Positions 38,201 through 51,287 of a DNA stretch of 64,000 nucleotides are shown here, piece after piece. The stretch covers positions 35,404,501-35,468,500 of the forward strand of contig OY727094.1 of assembly GCA_963402885.1 (NCBI GenBank), given 5' to 3'. Origin of the DNA: Antedon bifida (Eukaryota > Echinodermata > Crinoidea > Comatulida > Antedonidae). The notes beneath the pieces are model-generated. The model was not told the origin of the DNA. It made no database searches and worked only from the letters and a program-made list of their open reading frames with translations. The translations under genes were made by a program, and so were the position numbers. Each line of letters opens with the position of its first letter. Position 1 is the first letter of the stretch.

Positions 38201-41200
38201 GACGTATGGAATCCAACCGAATGTGTAACTATCAGCCAATTATGATATGTTTGACGTTCGGCTGACGTTGGATCAACAACTTGCAGATGATGTAGACATG
38301 CACCTATTTTTTTTCAAACTTCAAACGTTGGGTCGACGTTAGAATTATACACATTGTTAGCCGATGTCGGCGCAACGTGAAAAAATGACTATAGTGCGTA
38401 CGGTCGATTTGCTAACGTTGATCCAACGACTATGGAGACGTTAAATCAATGGAAATTTGTCAAATTGCCAACGTTGCGACGACGTTTGAACTACATGTCA
38501 AGTAGATGAAATTAGACAGCACTTGTTTTTTGTAAAAATCCAAACGGTGGGCTGACTTTAGATTTCCTACGCAATTGTTAAAACTATTAGCCGACGTCGG
38601 CGCAACGTGAAAATATGACTATTATTGCGTCGACATTTGCTAACGTCGAAACAACGACTACAGCGACGTTAAATCAACAGGAATTTGCTGACTTAGAAAA
38701 TTGTATGTATTTCCAACGTTTCGACGACGTTTGAATTTTGACAACTTTTAGCCAACGTTGGCGCAACGTGCCCACGATATTTCGACGTTTAAATGACGTT
38801 GGATCAACAACTTGTATGACGTTAGAAGACATGCACCTATTTTCTGTTAAAATTCTAACGTCGGGTCGACGTTAGAATTCCTACTCAATTTTTACAACTA
38901 TTAGTCGATGTCGGTGCAACGTAAGACAAATGACTATATTGTCGACATGTTCTAACGTTAAATCAACGACTAATGGCGACGTTGAACCAACGGAAATTTT
39001 CCGACTTGACAAGTTGTAATATATTGTCAATTGGCCAACGTTGCGACGACGTTTTAAATTTGACAACTTTTTACAACTTTTAGCCAACATTGGTGCAACG
39101 TGCCCACAATATTGTCGACGTTGGACTGACGTTGGATCAACAACTTGTATGACGTTAGACATGCACCTATTTTGTGTTAAAATTCCAACGTCGGGTCAAC
39201 GTTAGAATTCCCACACAATTGTTACAACTATTAGTCGATGTCGGCACAACGTAAGAAAATGACTAGGCAGCGTCGACATTTGATAACGTTGAGCCAACAA
39301 CTAATAGCGACGTTAAATCAACGGAAATTTGCCGACTTAAAAAGTTGTAATACAATGTCAAATTGCCAACGTTGCGACAACGTTAGAATTTGGACAACTT
39401 GTTACAACTTTTAACCAACGTTGGTACGACGTGTCAAAAACAACTCTAATATGTTGACGTTTGTAGACGTTGTGCCAACCAATGATAACGACGTCAAACA
39501 GACGTTGGATTTATGTTATCCCAAGGCACATTTGTCGGCACATTTTTCAACGGAAATACGACGTCGGCAAGACGTTAGACTAACAACCATTAAATTCACG
39601 ACTTATAGTAAACGTTGTCATAACGTTGTAACAACGTCGGTAATTTGCCCGCGACTTTGTCGACGTCTGCCAACGCTTGCCGACGTCGAGCCAACGTCAA
39701 ATTGCTAGCTGGGGAAGCTCTAGGCTTACTTGTGTTGTTGTTTATTTCTGGTGTTCTTTCAAATTCCTGCAACAATTACATTTATGATTGAGTTTTTCCT
39801 TCACCTAAATCCCTAATTTCATGATTTTACACTTTGTATAGACTTACCCCAATCTCTATAGTCTTTGTATTTTATTTTAAATGTTCAGTTTACTGTATTT
39901 GATGTATCGACATTTGCTTCCTCAAGTTAAAAAAGATGAATATGTGTTATTTACTGTGTGTATCGATCTCAGATTTGTTTCAAGTTTCAAAATTTGAATG
40001 TGTTACGTACCTCTAGACTCAGTAGGATGCTTCTACTACTAACGGCATGTGAGGGCGTGCTCTTAGCAGTTCCATCGTCATACAGAAACTTTCCAGTGAC
40101 CTTACAATAAATCTGCAGAAAAAGTTTTAAAAAAATAAAACTCGTAGTTTAGTTAGAAATCGTAGGATACTGTAGCTCCGGGACTAATGCACTTTATGAA
40201 AGGATTTTTTATGATGAAGTTACTATTTTGTTGTTGCGATATTTATTGAGGGAGGAGGCATTCAGTTTCTGTATAGTTAGAAGCTGATAATATGTAGAGC
40301 CCTCGTAAAACATACATTACAAATAACAAATATATTTATAAACTATTGAATGTTCAATGATAACAATGAACAGCATAATTACGTACATTGAAAGTTAAAT
40401 AAAGCAAATAATTAGAAACTGGTTTCGATGAAAAAGAAGAACTCACCAAAAGATGAGTATCGTCAATTTTGTCTTTATGTAATATCGATTTTCTAGATTG
40501 CGATAAAGTTTCTCGATAAAGTTCGTCCTTCTCTGATGACCATATCACTTCAAATGAGACATTATTAGAATCCGGGTACGAAAACACGCAGGTAAGATGG
40601 AAGCCGTCACGGGTTTCCTTTATGTACAGCTCAGGTTCGGACAACTCCGGAGGAGGGGCTTAAAAATCAAACAGAATGTTAGTAGGCCTATCGAAAGATG
40701 AGCATAATGACAACTACAACAAACGTGAGTAGGAAATGTTAAAGATGTGTATAAGTACTACATACGCCATGCGCAAGCTACGTTTGCATGCAAAAATTAT
40801 AATATAACTTTTAAAAGGATTATTAACAGCAGTTGTATTTTTAGCTACTCCAACAATCCCCAACCCAAGTAATGCGTCATACTTAATTATAGAGGGAGTT
40901 ATATACAGACAATCGAGCTCGAGCGAAGAAAATAGTGGTTATTTTGAAGGTAGGCGTATTTTAATATCCATAAATTATTGTGTTTATTTACTAGGTCTAA
41001 AGAAAACTAAGTCTAAGAAATTAGTAATATGCCACCTGGTCGTAATGTAGACTTTGGCTCTTAAGTCTCTAATTATTGTCTTTTTATGTTGTTTTCCATC
41101 AGTTGGTTTTCCGATTTTCAGCTCGTCTTTTACTTATGAAACGTCATGCGTGCCAAAATTTAAAAAAAAATCTTTTAACCAATATTAATTCGAAAGTCAT

Positions 41201-44200
41201 TGAGGAAATATTTCTCCAGGGTTGTTTTCCTGTTATTTCCTGTAATCCTTAGCATCAGCTTTTGTACGTATCGCTTAAGGTATGTTTGTCGCCATCTTTA
41301 GCCAGAAACTTCTTAATGTACCATTGCTAACTGTATACACACAGTACTGTGTAATACAGTGCTTCTAAATCGCGACGAACATCTCACAATTTCCATTTCA
41401 AAAGTACGTCATGTTGTGTGACGTCGTTATTTTACGAAATGCGAAGGATCAATTGACATTTTTACCGGTAGGCCCTACTGCATATCGACTGTTTTCGAGT
41501 GCGTTTGCATATTTTATTCTTTAAACTGAGATACTCTTTATGAACCATTGGTATTGTAATCTTTGTTACATTCAAATAGCTTAACTTAAATTTTGCGCAA
41601 AGTACTGAACCTACCTAAACAATTAGGAGTATATCCATTTGGGGAGCTGGTTCCTGGTGGACACGGTGCTTCCTCACCTATAGCAAAGAAACCATCATTT
41701 TAAAATAAGTTTTAAAGTTACCAAAGTTTACTTCCTGATACTTTGGGTTGCTTTGAAAAAATAATGTTTAGTTTAAATTTGCTTATATTGAACATAGTGT
41801 ATTTATTAACACGCAATCAGTGTTAATAATTAATGCACACATTGCTTATATTTAATAAATCAGAAGTAATAGAATACAAGTGTTTGATCCAAACATGATA
41901 ATAATATGTTGAGCGCTTAGAAGTTTCACATCATTAGGCGCTTTATAAATCTAGGACATCATCATTATTATTATCAATCATACTGTAGAGTAGATGCTGA
42001 CCATTGGTCAACTCACCAGAACAATACCCCTCATCACAGGAACGGACTGAGGCCAACTTGTAAATGTAGAAATCGGAGCACTTTCTTATTCTGATAGGGG
42101 TCCTATGTTCACAGCATTTTGTGACGCTATCCTCACTCTTGCTGACGCATGCGTGTCTCTCAACTTCGTTACCAGTATTAACCGGATGTCTTCCTGTAAA
42201 ATTTGCATACGTTCGATTTTTTTTTAACGATGACGACGTACACTTAGATACAGTACAATAGAGAGTGATGTATATTCGACACAGATAGAAAGGGCCTGTT
42301 ACTGTAGAAAATCATCCCTCTTATTTAGACATACGTTAATAAACAAAAGCCTCAGTAAATGAGGCCTACATTACTTTACATTAATGTACTGTAAAACGAG
42401 CAAAACTGGGTGTGTTGCTTTTCAGTTACATTATTCTTCTAATGTTTGAGGCCTACAGTATAGTTTAGACACAAAGTTACCACGAACTTCTCCAAACGTT
42501 GGTAAATTCGATGTTTGAAAACAAAAGTTTGCTAGGTGAAGTCCATCAAATTTACGATTCTTTGATTTAAAAAACATAGACCTACATTACTTATGGAACC
42601 CAGTCATAAATACAAAGTGTATGGGTTCAACGATACACACTTACCCTTCACCCATATTGGAAAGTGTACGCCACATTTGTTGATAGTCACGCATCTGTCA
42701 ATCATTTGATCCCCGCTAATACTTTTGAACCGATACCAAATTTCTGATGTCATATTTACATCGCACGATGATCTGTGAATGAGCTCTGAGTTACCAACAC
42801 TTCTCCAACGGTCGTTGACAAGAGAGTGGTAAATACAAGGGTCGCCATCTTGTTAAATAAATAAGGACCAAACACATTATTCAAAAGATAAACTTTCGTC
42901 TTATTTATTTGTGTAAAATAGGCAAAGTAAAGATTGTAAGAAAGTGGTAAATTTAAAAGCAAAGCGTACCAGTTCAGTTTTTATGGTTACCATTCAAAAG
43001 TACAAGTTTACTTAAATCACACTGCTCTTACATAAACAAGGCTAAATGAATACATTGTGAATGTATATTATTGGATTTAGATTAAAAACAACCTACCTGA
43101 GGATTTACAACAAGAAATTGTCGAAAAGGGAAATGGACACTGACAATGCCCATCAATAGGGGTTCCACCATTAAAGCAAAGATCTTCACAAGTATCGGTT
43201 TCAATTGGAGAACCAGAACAGGTTCCACCACAGATGGGCTGACTTTCCAAAGTTCGTATTCGACTCCTCTGACGGGAACTTCCACATTTTGGCTGACATT
43301 CTGACCAAGGCTCCCAAGTTCCCCACGTGCAGTTAACAGAATGACAGGTTTCACAGCATGATCCAGTAAACGGTTCTTTACATTGACACTCGCCAGATGA
43401 AATCGGTATGCCAGCATTGTAGCAGATAGGCTCACAAGGTCTGCTTACCGTAGTATTACTAACACACTGCCCGCCACAGTTTTGTGGCGTTGTTACGTAT
43501 CTAGTTCTTTGCTGAGACCTATTATTTCCACAGATTGGTAGACAGCCAGACCAAGAAGACCATTCCGAAAATGTGCAATCTGTGGGATCACATTGCTTAC
43601 AGCAGGCACCTTTGTAAGGAGAATGACAACTACACGTGTCGCCGGTAGCCACGCCTCCGTGGAAACATAGAGAGGAACACGACTCAAGATCTGTCAGGTC
43701 ATCTGCGCATGTCAATCCACCGCATTCAGCCTCGTGCTCGACTGATCTTATTCTCGTTCTTGTTCTGTTGACTCCGCATTCTGGAGAGCATTCTGACCAT
43801 TGACTCCACGATGACAGTTGACAATCCGAGGGAATGCATTGCTCACAGCACGTTCCAGAAAATGGCCTTTGACATAAACAATAGCCATCCATCGGTGTAC
43901 CGTCATGGTCACATGTCTCATTACAGCTTACGACATCTGTACTAGAACCGGGACATAATCCTTCACATGTTGCGTGAGCAAGAATCGTTCTAATTCTTTT
44001 CTTTTGTCGATTCCTTCCGCACTGAGGTTGGCAAGCTGACCATTCCTGCCACGTTTCCCAATGGCAATCCTTAGGTTCACACGACCCACAACATTCTCCA
44101 TTAAACGACGGAAGACACAGGCATTGGTTATCGGCTGGTGTACCACCATTGAAACAAATTGAAGAACATGTTTGATTTTGAAATGTTTCTCCAATACACT

Positions 44201-45653
44201 CAAGTCCACCACAACTTGCTGGGGTCAATATTCGTCTTGTCCGTGTCTGTATGCGTTGTGTGCCACATTCCGGAGCACACGGTGACCAACTACTCCATTC
44301 TTCCCATACACAGTCAGTAGGTGCACATACATGGCAGCAACTCCCAGTGAACGATGGCTTACAATAACAATGGTCTCCAATTGCTGTTCCTCCGTGAAAA
44401 CATAAGGGCTCACACATAGTCGTCTCTACAGGTTGCTGACCACATTCGTCTCCACCACATTGAGGATGTTCTGCAATGAACATAGATCGTGTTCTATTTC
44501 TCACAGCCCCACAAACTGGATCACATGCAGACCACCTTCCCCAAAGACTCCATTGGCAATTTACTGCAGCACACACGTCACAGCATGTGCCTGAGAAAGG
44601 TGTATCACACTCACAGTACCCATTCATAGGAGTCCCTCCATGTAGACAATATGACCCACATTGTTCCGTTTCTTGTGCAAGATCAGTATCACAGATACCA
44701 CCACATTTTGCCTGATGTAATATAGAACGTTGGCGAGTTCTAGTACGGTTGTTGCCACAGGGTGGTTGACAAGGTGACCATAGCGTCCATGGACCCCAGG
44801 TACAATTCAATGGCACACATGAATCACAACATTGGCCTGTGTATTCTTGTGTACAGCTGCAGCTACCACCAGAAGGTATGCCGCCATTATAACATAAAGG
44901 TTCACAATCTTCAGTTTCTAAATAAAGGCCTAGACATGGATTACCCCCACATATTGATGGGTTCTGTCCTCTTTCTCTTGTTCGTTGACGATCTCCTCCG
45001 CACAGTGGATCACAACTTGCCCATTCGCCCCATGGAGTCCATGTACAATTCAGTGCATTGCACACTTCGCAACAGTCACCACTGTACGGTGTAGTGCATT
45101 GACATTTATCATTTACAATAAGCCCCTTATTTAAACAAAGTGATTCACACTCAGTTCTTTCTGTTGAGGTTCCATTGCATGGTGCACCTCCACATACTGC
45201 TTCTTTCATGATATCTCTGTTACGTATCTTATATCGGTTAACTCCACAATTAGGCGTACATTCCGACCAACTTCCCCACTCACTCCATTCACACTGTGTT
45301 GAAGTACAGTTATCACAGCAAGTACCATAGTAAGGATCTTTACATGAGCAGCCCTCTTCGTTTGGAGTTCCACCATTATAACAAAATCTATTGCAACGCA
45401 TAGTTTCAACCCCATCTCCTTTGCATTGTATACCTCCACCTGAAGCATGGGTAGTTTGCACCCTTCGTCTAGTTAATGTTCCACTGTTTCCACAGGCATG
45501 ACTACACTTTCCCTCAGTCCACGGGCCCCATACACAATTAACCACAGGCGGTGAGCGACGCCTGCGTCTTCTTCGACGACGAAAGGAGGACCCTTGTGTA
45601 CAGACAAGGAATAGTAGAAAAAGTACTATTAACCATTTTTTTAGTATCTGCAT
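35203..45653 (-). CDS. TSP1/EGF-like array + D8C, VWDE-like membrane protein (1189 aa)
   Basis: Eight minus-strand exons join in phase: 43097-45653, 42645-42848, 42017-42193, 41615-41677, 40447-40658, 40011-40112, 39730-39766 and 35203-35420. In order the protein has a signal peptide, a nine-arginine run, ten TSP1 + EGF-like modules, and a D8C domain of uromodulin/VWDE type (DPCIYHSLVNDRWRSVGNS..., ...WYRFKSISGD..., CVTINKCGVHFPIWVKG, then ACVSKSED...KCCEH...). Next come a CPPGTSSPNGYTPNC linker, a VWDE-like region (PPPELSEPELYIKETRDGFH...), a short stalk, and a transmembrane helix (FILPTGIGVGILVLVIIVVF) with a KNKRLRLP stop-transfer and ~40-residue tail. The VWD domain of true VWDE is absent. 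A cell-surface adhesion or binding role is inferred. The last join spans a transposon-filled intron and is the least certain. AATAAA follows at 35142-35147. Confidence 0.8.
35440..39713. mobile_element. 4.27-kb foldback DNA transposon filling an intron
   Basis: The left terminus CCCAGCTAGCAATGACACG and inverted right terminus (complement CCCAGCTAGCAATTTGACG) match at 13 of the first 14 bases and remain similar inward. Subterminal blocks are dense in CAACGTTGG-type words: at the left about four ~136-bp units (35460-35990, each with ACGTAGGCCCGACGT and TTACGTTGGCTTAT), and at the right ~230-330-bp units (38240-39700, with AGCCGACGTCGGCGCAACGT). The 2.1-kb centre (36130-38230) is AT-rich without a transposase. 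The ends lie 16 and 19 bp from the flanking splice sites. No clear target duplication was found. Open frames at 35192-35917, 38881-39162 and 39421-39708 are repeat artefacts. Confidence 0.8.
43097..45653 (-). CDS. Exon 1 of the above: ten TSP1 + EGF-like modules in one exon
   Basis: The 2557-nt exon encodes MQILKKWLIVLFLLFLVCTQ (signal peptide), then FRRRRRRRRRSPP, a probable proprotein-convertase site. Ten modules of about 80 residues follow. Each has a thrombospondin type-1 core (e.g. CEWSEWGSWSECTPNCG..R.R.R.......CGG.PC......E..C), with WxxW C-mannosylation motifs, then an EGF-like half (C.NGGTP...C.C...Y.G.CC..C). The modules begin CVWGPW, CEWSEW, CTWTPW, CTWGPW, CQWSLW, CVWEEW, CHWETW, CQLSSW, CTFSEW and CTWGTW; the eighth and ninth have lost the first Trp. 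The tenth EGF-like half is cut by the phase-1 donor TCAG|GTAGGT. The copies are well diverged in sequence, so the expansion is old, yet no intron interrupts it. Confidence 0.93.
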
Positions 45654-48219
45654 TTTTGCGAACGTTTAATCGTTTACTTACACCATATCATACACTTCAT
45701 TACCTGTTTTCTTTTCAATGGTTTCCCCTTTAACAGGATATCAACCAATCGGATGTCTGTAGTGTGACCGGTAGTTATAATATATCAATGGCATGTTTAA
45801 GTAATAATAGTAAGGCCTATTTATATCACGTTACCGTTGTTGATCCGTGACTTCATTCTTGACTCAGTATTGTAGGCAGTGGTGATATTAACGCGCCAAC
45901 TGCTTTGTAACCACGCTCGGGCCTTTTTACGCGCTATTTACTTTAGTGTCTCGTGACAATAAGCGCCGATAGTGATTAGCTATTTACACGTAGACGCACA
46001 CCTCCCATGACACTCCTAGTTAACTGTTGTAAACTTTATTTTGGTCAAATTTGATTACTGTGTATACAATGCATTGTGCTTGTTACTACAACAATACTGT
46101 GTTTCCGTTTGTAACATTATTCGGTACCGAACGTCCGGTAACAATTTCTTTTTATTTTGAAACTTGCCATTTCATTGTTTTAGGGTAGTAATACAAAAAC
46201 GTAAATCATAAAGAATACAGTTCAATGAGGGACACACTCATGAAAATACAAACAAAATATTTTTTCTATATAATAATTCAATGAAATAGTTCTATATGAA
46301 AAAAAAGTCTTTTAATGTAGGTTACGGATAGCAAACAAAATCTTAAACATATTAACAAACGTACCTAACGACGATTTGTACTGTTTAACCAATCACAATG
46401 CGACAGTTGAGAAGCTCCATCGCTTGTGCGTTGCGTCGAGTACGGCATAAGAGCTTAGAAATTGTTATTGCCCCCTCTACGATATTAACGATTTTTTTTA
46501 CAATTTTTACGGTTTTAATTGCTTTGTCTTGATTTTAAATGTTAAAGAGTTAATACTGTACTTAAAACTATACTACTTTCCTAACTTATAGTGGCCCAAT
46601 TACAATAGTGAGCACATTCTTTGAACGAGAAATGATAAGAAATACATGGACTTACTGCCAGAAATAGGAACAAGTCTGGAAGAACTAGACTAACAAATAG
46701 CTCTTTTGGCCTTTGACCTAGTAGGCGCGCGATGCAAATGACAATTAACGTTGTGTGGCATTACGAAATAATGACAAATTGTACTTTAATTTCAAAATAA
46801 AATTTATTTCCCGAAAATAATTAGAAAAGGCGCCTCTTATAACGAGATATGTTGTGACTTTCTCAGTCTGTTTTTTGAAAAACATTTGATTGAATGGTTC
46901 GTATAGAGAGCATTTATGATATAGCAGAGAGCATGACAAACGTTGTGCTAAGTGCTTGGCGTGCTATGGTGAACAACCTCAACCGTTCATTCACCTATTG
47001 CTATTTAAATAGATTTATTAACGTGTTTTATGTGTCAGTTTTAAACATAGCTTTTAATAAGTAATCTCCAAAATAGACCAATTATCGAAAGGTCGGTTAA
47101 ATCCAAATATGTACTGTATGTTTTACTTAACTGAGTTATTTTGTGTGTGCTTATAAACAATCGTGATCTGCGTGTAATGTTCGAGCGACACTTGCTAATT
47201 TTGTTATAAAATCTATACAGCTCTAAGTCTAAATATTACAAAAATGCGAGTATCCCTCGTGCTTGCAAAACCTGGTATCATCAATACGATACGCGAATCA
47301 TAGGCTCTGAAAAGTTTAAGTTAGAACTAGATTGAGAAATTAATTCACTCACACATAATGCTAAAATTGACAATTATTTCTTGTGTAATACCATATGTTT
47401 TTACTGTTTTTTACCCCTGTATATTGTTTCACTTGTTTTAGCATCAATTTTACTTTTGTATTTCCAAAAGTGACATTAAATATAGTATTGTATCGTACCC
47501 ATAGTACGAGATTCGACCTCTCGCGCAGACAAATCGGTTAAATTAAACCCATTTCAACTTGTCCATCTTCTATTTTGTTCGATGCACATCGAAAAAACAA
47601 TACATATCATAATTATAATTATCATACATTACAATTACAAGATGTTAAACTACTCTTCTAGTCAGGACTAACTGAACAACTTACCAATAAAAAATGTGTG
47701 AATATTATTTATTTACGATATTATATTGATCAGTTAGACCTACACTTATTTGTCTTTTCTTTTATTTTACTTTTGAGCAAATAAATCGTGTTTAAGTTAC
47801 CTTACTGACAACTTAAGTACAATAGCAGGTAATAAAATAGTTGTGTTCAGCCCAAAACACATTTATATTTTAACTGACGTTACCAAATGCTCGTTAGTGT
47901 CCTACTACAGTGCCCTTAGCCCACCCCTTAGTACGCCTTCCTCTATCAACTTTTGCAAACGACTCCAAAAAAGCATAATCTTACGTCAAACTACTCAATT
48001 TTGTCGTTTAGTAGTTTTGTACTAAATGTAAGGTTCAAATGGGCATCATTGGAAACATCCGGAAGATACAAACATTTTATACAAAGTTAAAACGAAATAC
48101 GAGCAAATTAAAAAGTTAAGAATTAAAAATTAAGATCTAAATAAAAATTATTCATAATTATTGCTAGACGTACAATGTTTTGTTTGTTTTACCATAATTT
48201 TCTGTCGAGGAAAACATTT

Positions 48220-48247
48220 TTTCAAATAAAGATTTGATTTGATTTGT
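48220..48247 (+). repeat. Retroposon-like 3' tail
   Basis: TCAAATAAAGATTTGATTTG followed by further TTTGA repeats resembles the short tandem tail at the 3' end of non-LTR retroposons. Other tails of this style (AATAAAG...GTATCTGTAT) occur near 755-778 and 15828-15852. The element bodies are not recognised. Confidence 0.35.
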
Positions 48248-50040
48248 AGGCTTTATTTAGGTCTATCGTTTATGTTCTTCTATTGTACCAATAACAAAAA
48301 TAAGAACAGTTTGACTCTAAAACCATTGAAATAAATAAATAGATCTGAGGTTTCCTACAATTATAAATGTAATGACATTTTTGTTTTCCAAATATAGCGC
48401 CACCAACGAAATGTTAATGCAGAGAAGGATTTATTTGAGTTTTATAAACGGCATATTCAATATTATATTCTTGTATTTTTGCTTTTTGCCTTCAAATAAA
48501 GCAAAATTCAGAATGTTTAACTAATGTTCATGAGTTAAAAAAACTTAATTAATAAATGGCGTTTGATTCCATTGCACTTAAATTCACCTTTACGGAGATG
48601 GGTCAAAATAGTCGAGAGCTACTGTAGTATTTACCATCTCAAACAAAAGGTTAATGCATATAAAACCATTTGTGGTCAACATCAAGGAAAATATTAATTG
48701 ATATCAATACCATTGTTTATTCTTTAGTATGAACAAATTAATCAGTTTAAAAGGATAGTTATTAATCATATCTCACGACAAGAGTACGACAATTGAAGTA
48801 TTCATAATTTTTATTAAACACGTTATGTAACCATCAGGGCAATTTTTTGGCAGTGTAGTGATACACAATATCCACCTTATTGTATACTACATTCGTAAGG
48901 TAGTAAAGATGGCGTGGAGCGTCGTGCAAGAAACATTTACATGCGATTTTATTTTCAGGAGCCAGGCCGGAGCAGATTTTATACACGATTAAATCATTTT
49001 AAACATTTGTAACGATCGGGGAAGAATTTTGCCAGTGTAGAGTAGCAAAATACTGCTACCCAATTCCACCTTTGCTACACATTTATGAATGTAAGAAACG
49101 CACTAAAAACTTTCTTTTCTTTCTCCAAAATTCTCAAAATTAATAAAAATGTTCTATATGTTTTTTAACTCTAGACTAAAGTAATGGAAACAAAGGAATT
49201 CTTCAAAAATATAGTTATTAAGCACATGACTGTCATGACCAATCACGTACGTTTATTGTCTTACATATTTATATTTCTAGATTAATTCTTTATTTCATAT
49301 TCATACTCGGTCAGTGGCATCGTGTTTTCTATAGAAAAAACAAACTTAATGTAAACGTTTGGTTTAATTGTTTGCCCTACTTCGCAGTAAGTTATCAAAT
49401 TATTAACAAATCTTTAATGCACAACATGTGATGTATATAACAATTTTTAATTTGATTATTTTGCCAATATCTTTTACACAATGCCTCTGTAATTTCGTTG
49501 TCTTTTTCAAAATTCATTTTACAATTATGATGAATTGATATCTTGTAACAGATCGTTACAATAAAACATGTTCTTGTAATTATTGTTACATTGCGCTATC
49601 GTAACGACTTTAAATTGGAATTTAACGGGATGAGTTAATATCGAAAACGTTTTTAGGGATTTTCTGTCTAAAATCATTAGTTAGATGTTGAAATCACCCT
49701 ACATTGAAGATACTGATGTTTCAAAAAAGTGTTATAGATTGTTCGTGTGGTAGAAAACAATAATTCGGTATTGTATCTATTTCCGACACTTTAAAATCTT
49801 GAGCAATGTATTGTAAATGCCGGCTGACCATATATAGCACTTTGTTCAGAGCCGGAATCAACGAAAATAATGTGTGTATAGGCCTACTTATCTTTAAAAG
49901 AACGTACATAACGATATTAGACATTTCCTTGCTGGATAAATATACTCATTATAAAAAGAAAAAACTACTACTTTACTGGAACTTCTAGTCATTATAATAA
50001 TTATAGAATAGAAGCAACTAAAGTTAAACAAACACAAAAC

Positions 50041-50179
50041 ACAGTTTGGCACGTTACTTCTTAAGCCCATATATGGATATTATGATGTCATATCACTACC
50101 ATATTTGAGCATATCACTACCATATTTGGGTACATCACTTTTTTTGTCAAACTAGTTTGATAGTGTAGACAGGGCTTTA
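50041..50179. mobile_element. MITE copy, CTCTGTCTACAC family (right half intact)
   Basis: CCCATATATGGATATTATGA, two CATATCACTACCATATTTG repeats, then CATCACTTTTTTTGTC, AAACTAGTTTGATAG and TGTAGACAGGGCTTTA at the right end. The left terminus is degraded. A fragment of the TTAA MITE (GGAACAATACATCTTTA) lies about 75 bp further right. Confidence 0.7.
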
Positions 50180-51113
50180 CGATAACAAACGTAATTTAAC
50201 TAAATCATAATCATATTCAAATTTATTTGTAAATTTTGTTTTCAATTTTTTGTGGAACAATACATCTTTATTGATTATTCATAGATTCCTGAATTTTACA
50301 ACTAAGCTAGCATGAAATATTGATGTTTTAATTAATATAGCATTGTTATGTTATATACCTTAATTAATATGAGGCTAAATTTAATTTTATCATTATTTGC
50401 ACGCACCACGCACTAATGTGCTATCCATTAAAGATATAATTGTATTACATTACAGCAGCAGAGTAATACATTTAAACAATTAGCCGTAATGTTTATCAAG
50501 ATCATCATTTCAGAGAAAAATTGCGATAACGCTTTTGCTTTAGAATACACTATATTTTAAATATTTCGTCTAATTATGACGTAATCAGTTAGTTTAATTA
50601 ATTTTAATAATTTGTATACATAAATTATTATTCTTTGATTATAGCCGTTCTAAAACTTAATTACGATAGAAGAACAATTTTTCCCCTGGTTTTAAATTTA
50701 AATTAGTAAAAGCGCGCCAACAGCCAGTAGTACGATCTATCTGCACGCGCACATCCTAACGCGGATCATGAGTAGAACAACTCAATAGTTGCGTAGCTGC
50801 GGCCACGTGGAATTTTGTGAAATTGAGATGATCGGTAATAGGTTTCTGTTAAGATAACCTCACTTTCAATTTGTCATTTTACTTGCAGAAAATGAATACT
50901 GACAAGATCTAACAAACTCTTGCGTTATGCCCAAAGTCTTTTCGATCTCGTCTTACCTGTAATTTTCTGATTTCAGGCTTCCCAACATAGTCACATTCTG
51001 ACCCACATAAATAGAATGTTTGCACAATGTCATGTGATGGAACTTTGACAACAGATTTTGGATTTGTCTCATAGAATATGAGTGTTCGTGTCATAATAAA
51101 CCAAAACAGGGTT

Positions 51114-51287
51114 TTAAGCTCTGTCTACACTATTAAATTAACTTTATGTAACAACAAAAAATGTTATGTGCCCATATATGGACATGATGATGTCATATCA
51201 CTACCATATTTGGGCTTATCACTACCATATATGGGCACGATCACACCTTTTTTTTAAACTAGTTTGATAGTGTAGACAGAGCTTTAT
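51114..51287. mobile_element. MITE, CTCTGTCTACAC family, complete copy
   Basis: The left terminus TTAAGCTCTGTCTACACTAT and inverted right terminus ATAGTGTAGACAGAGCTTTA bound about 174 bp. Inside are GTGCCCATATATGGACATGA, a duplicated TATCACTACCATAT(T/A)TGGGC and a T-run before AAACTAGTTTGATAG. The short palindromic layout is shared by at least five copies in the window. Confidence 0.8.

Noticed and set aside
38881..39708. Open frames in the right arm of the foldback element
   Set aside because: They follow the tandem repeat periodicity and have no family resemblance.
43082..45448. Several 60-117-residue frames on both strands over the TSP1 exon
   Set aside because: Shadows of the long TSP1 frame, which alone shows conserved Cys/Trp patterns.
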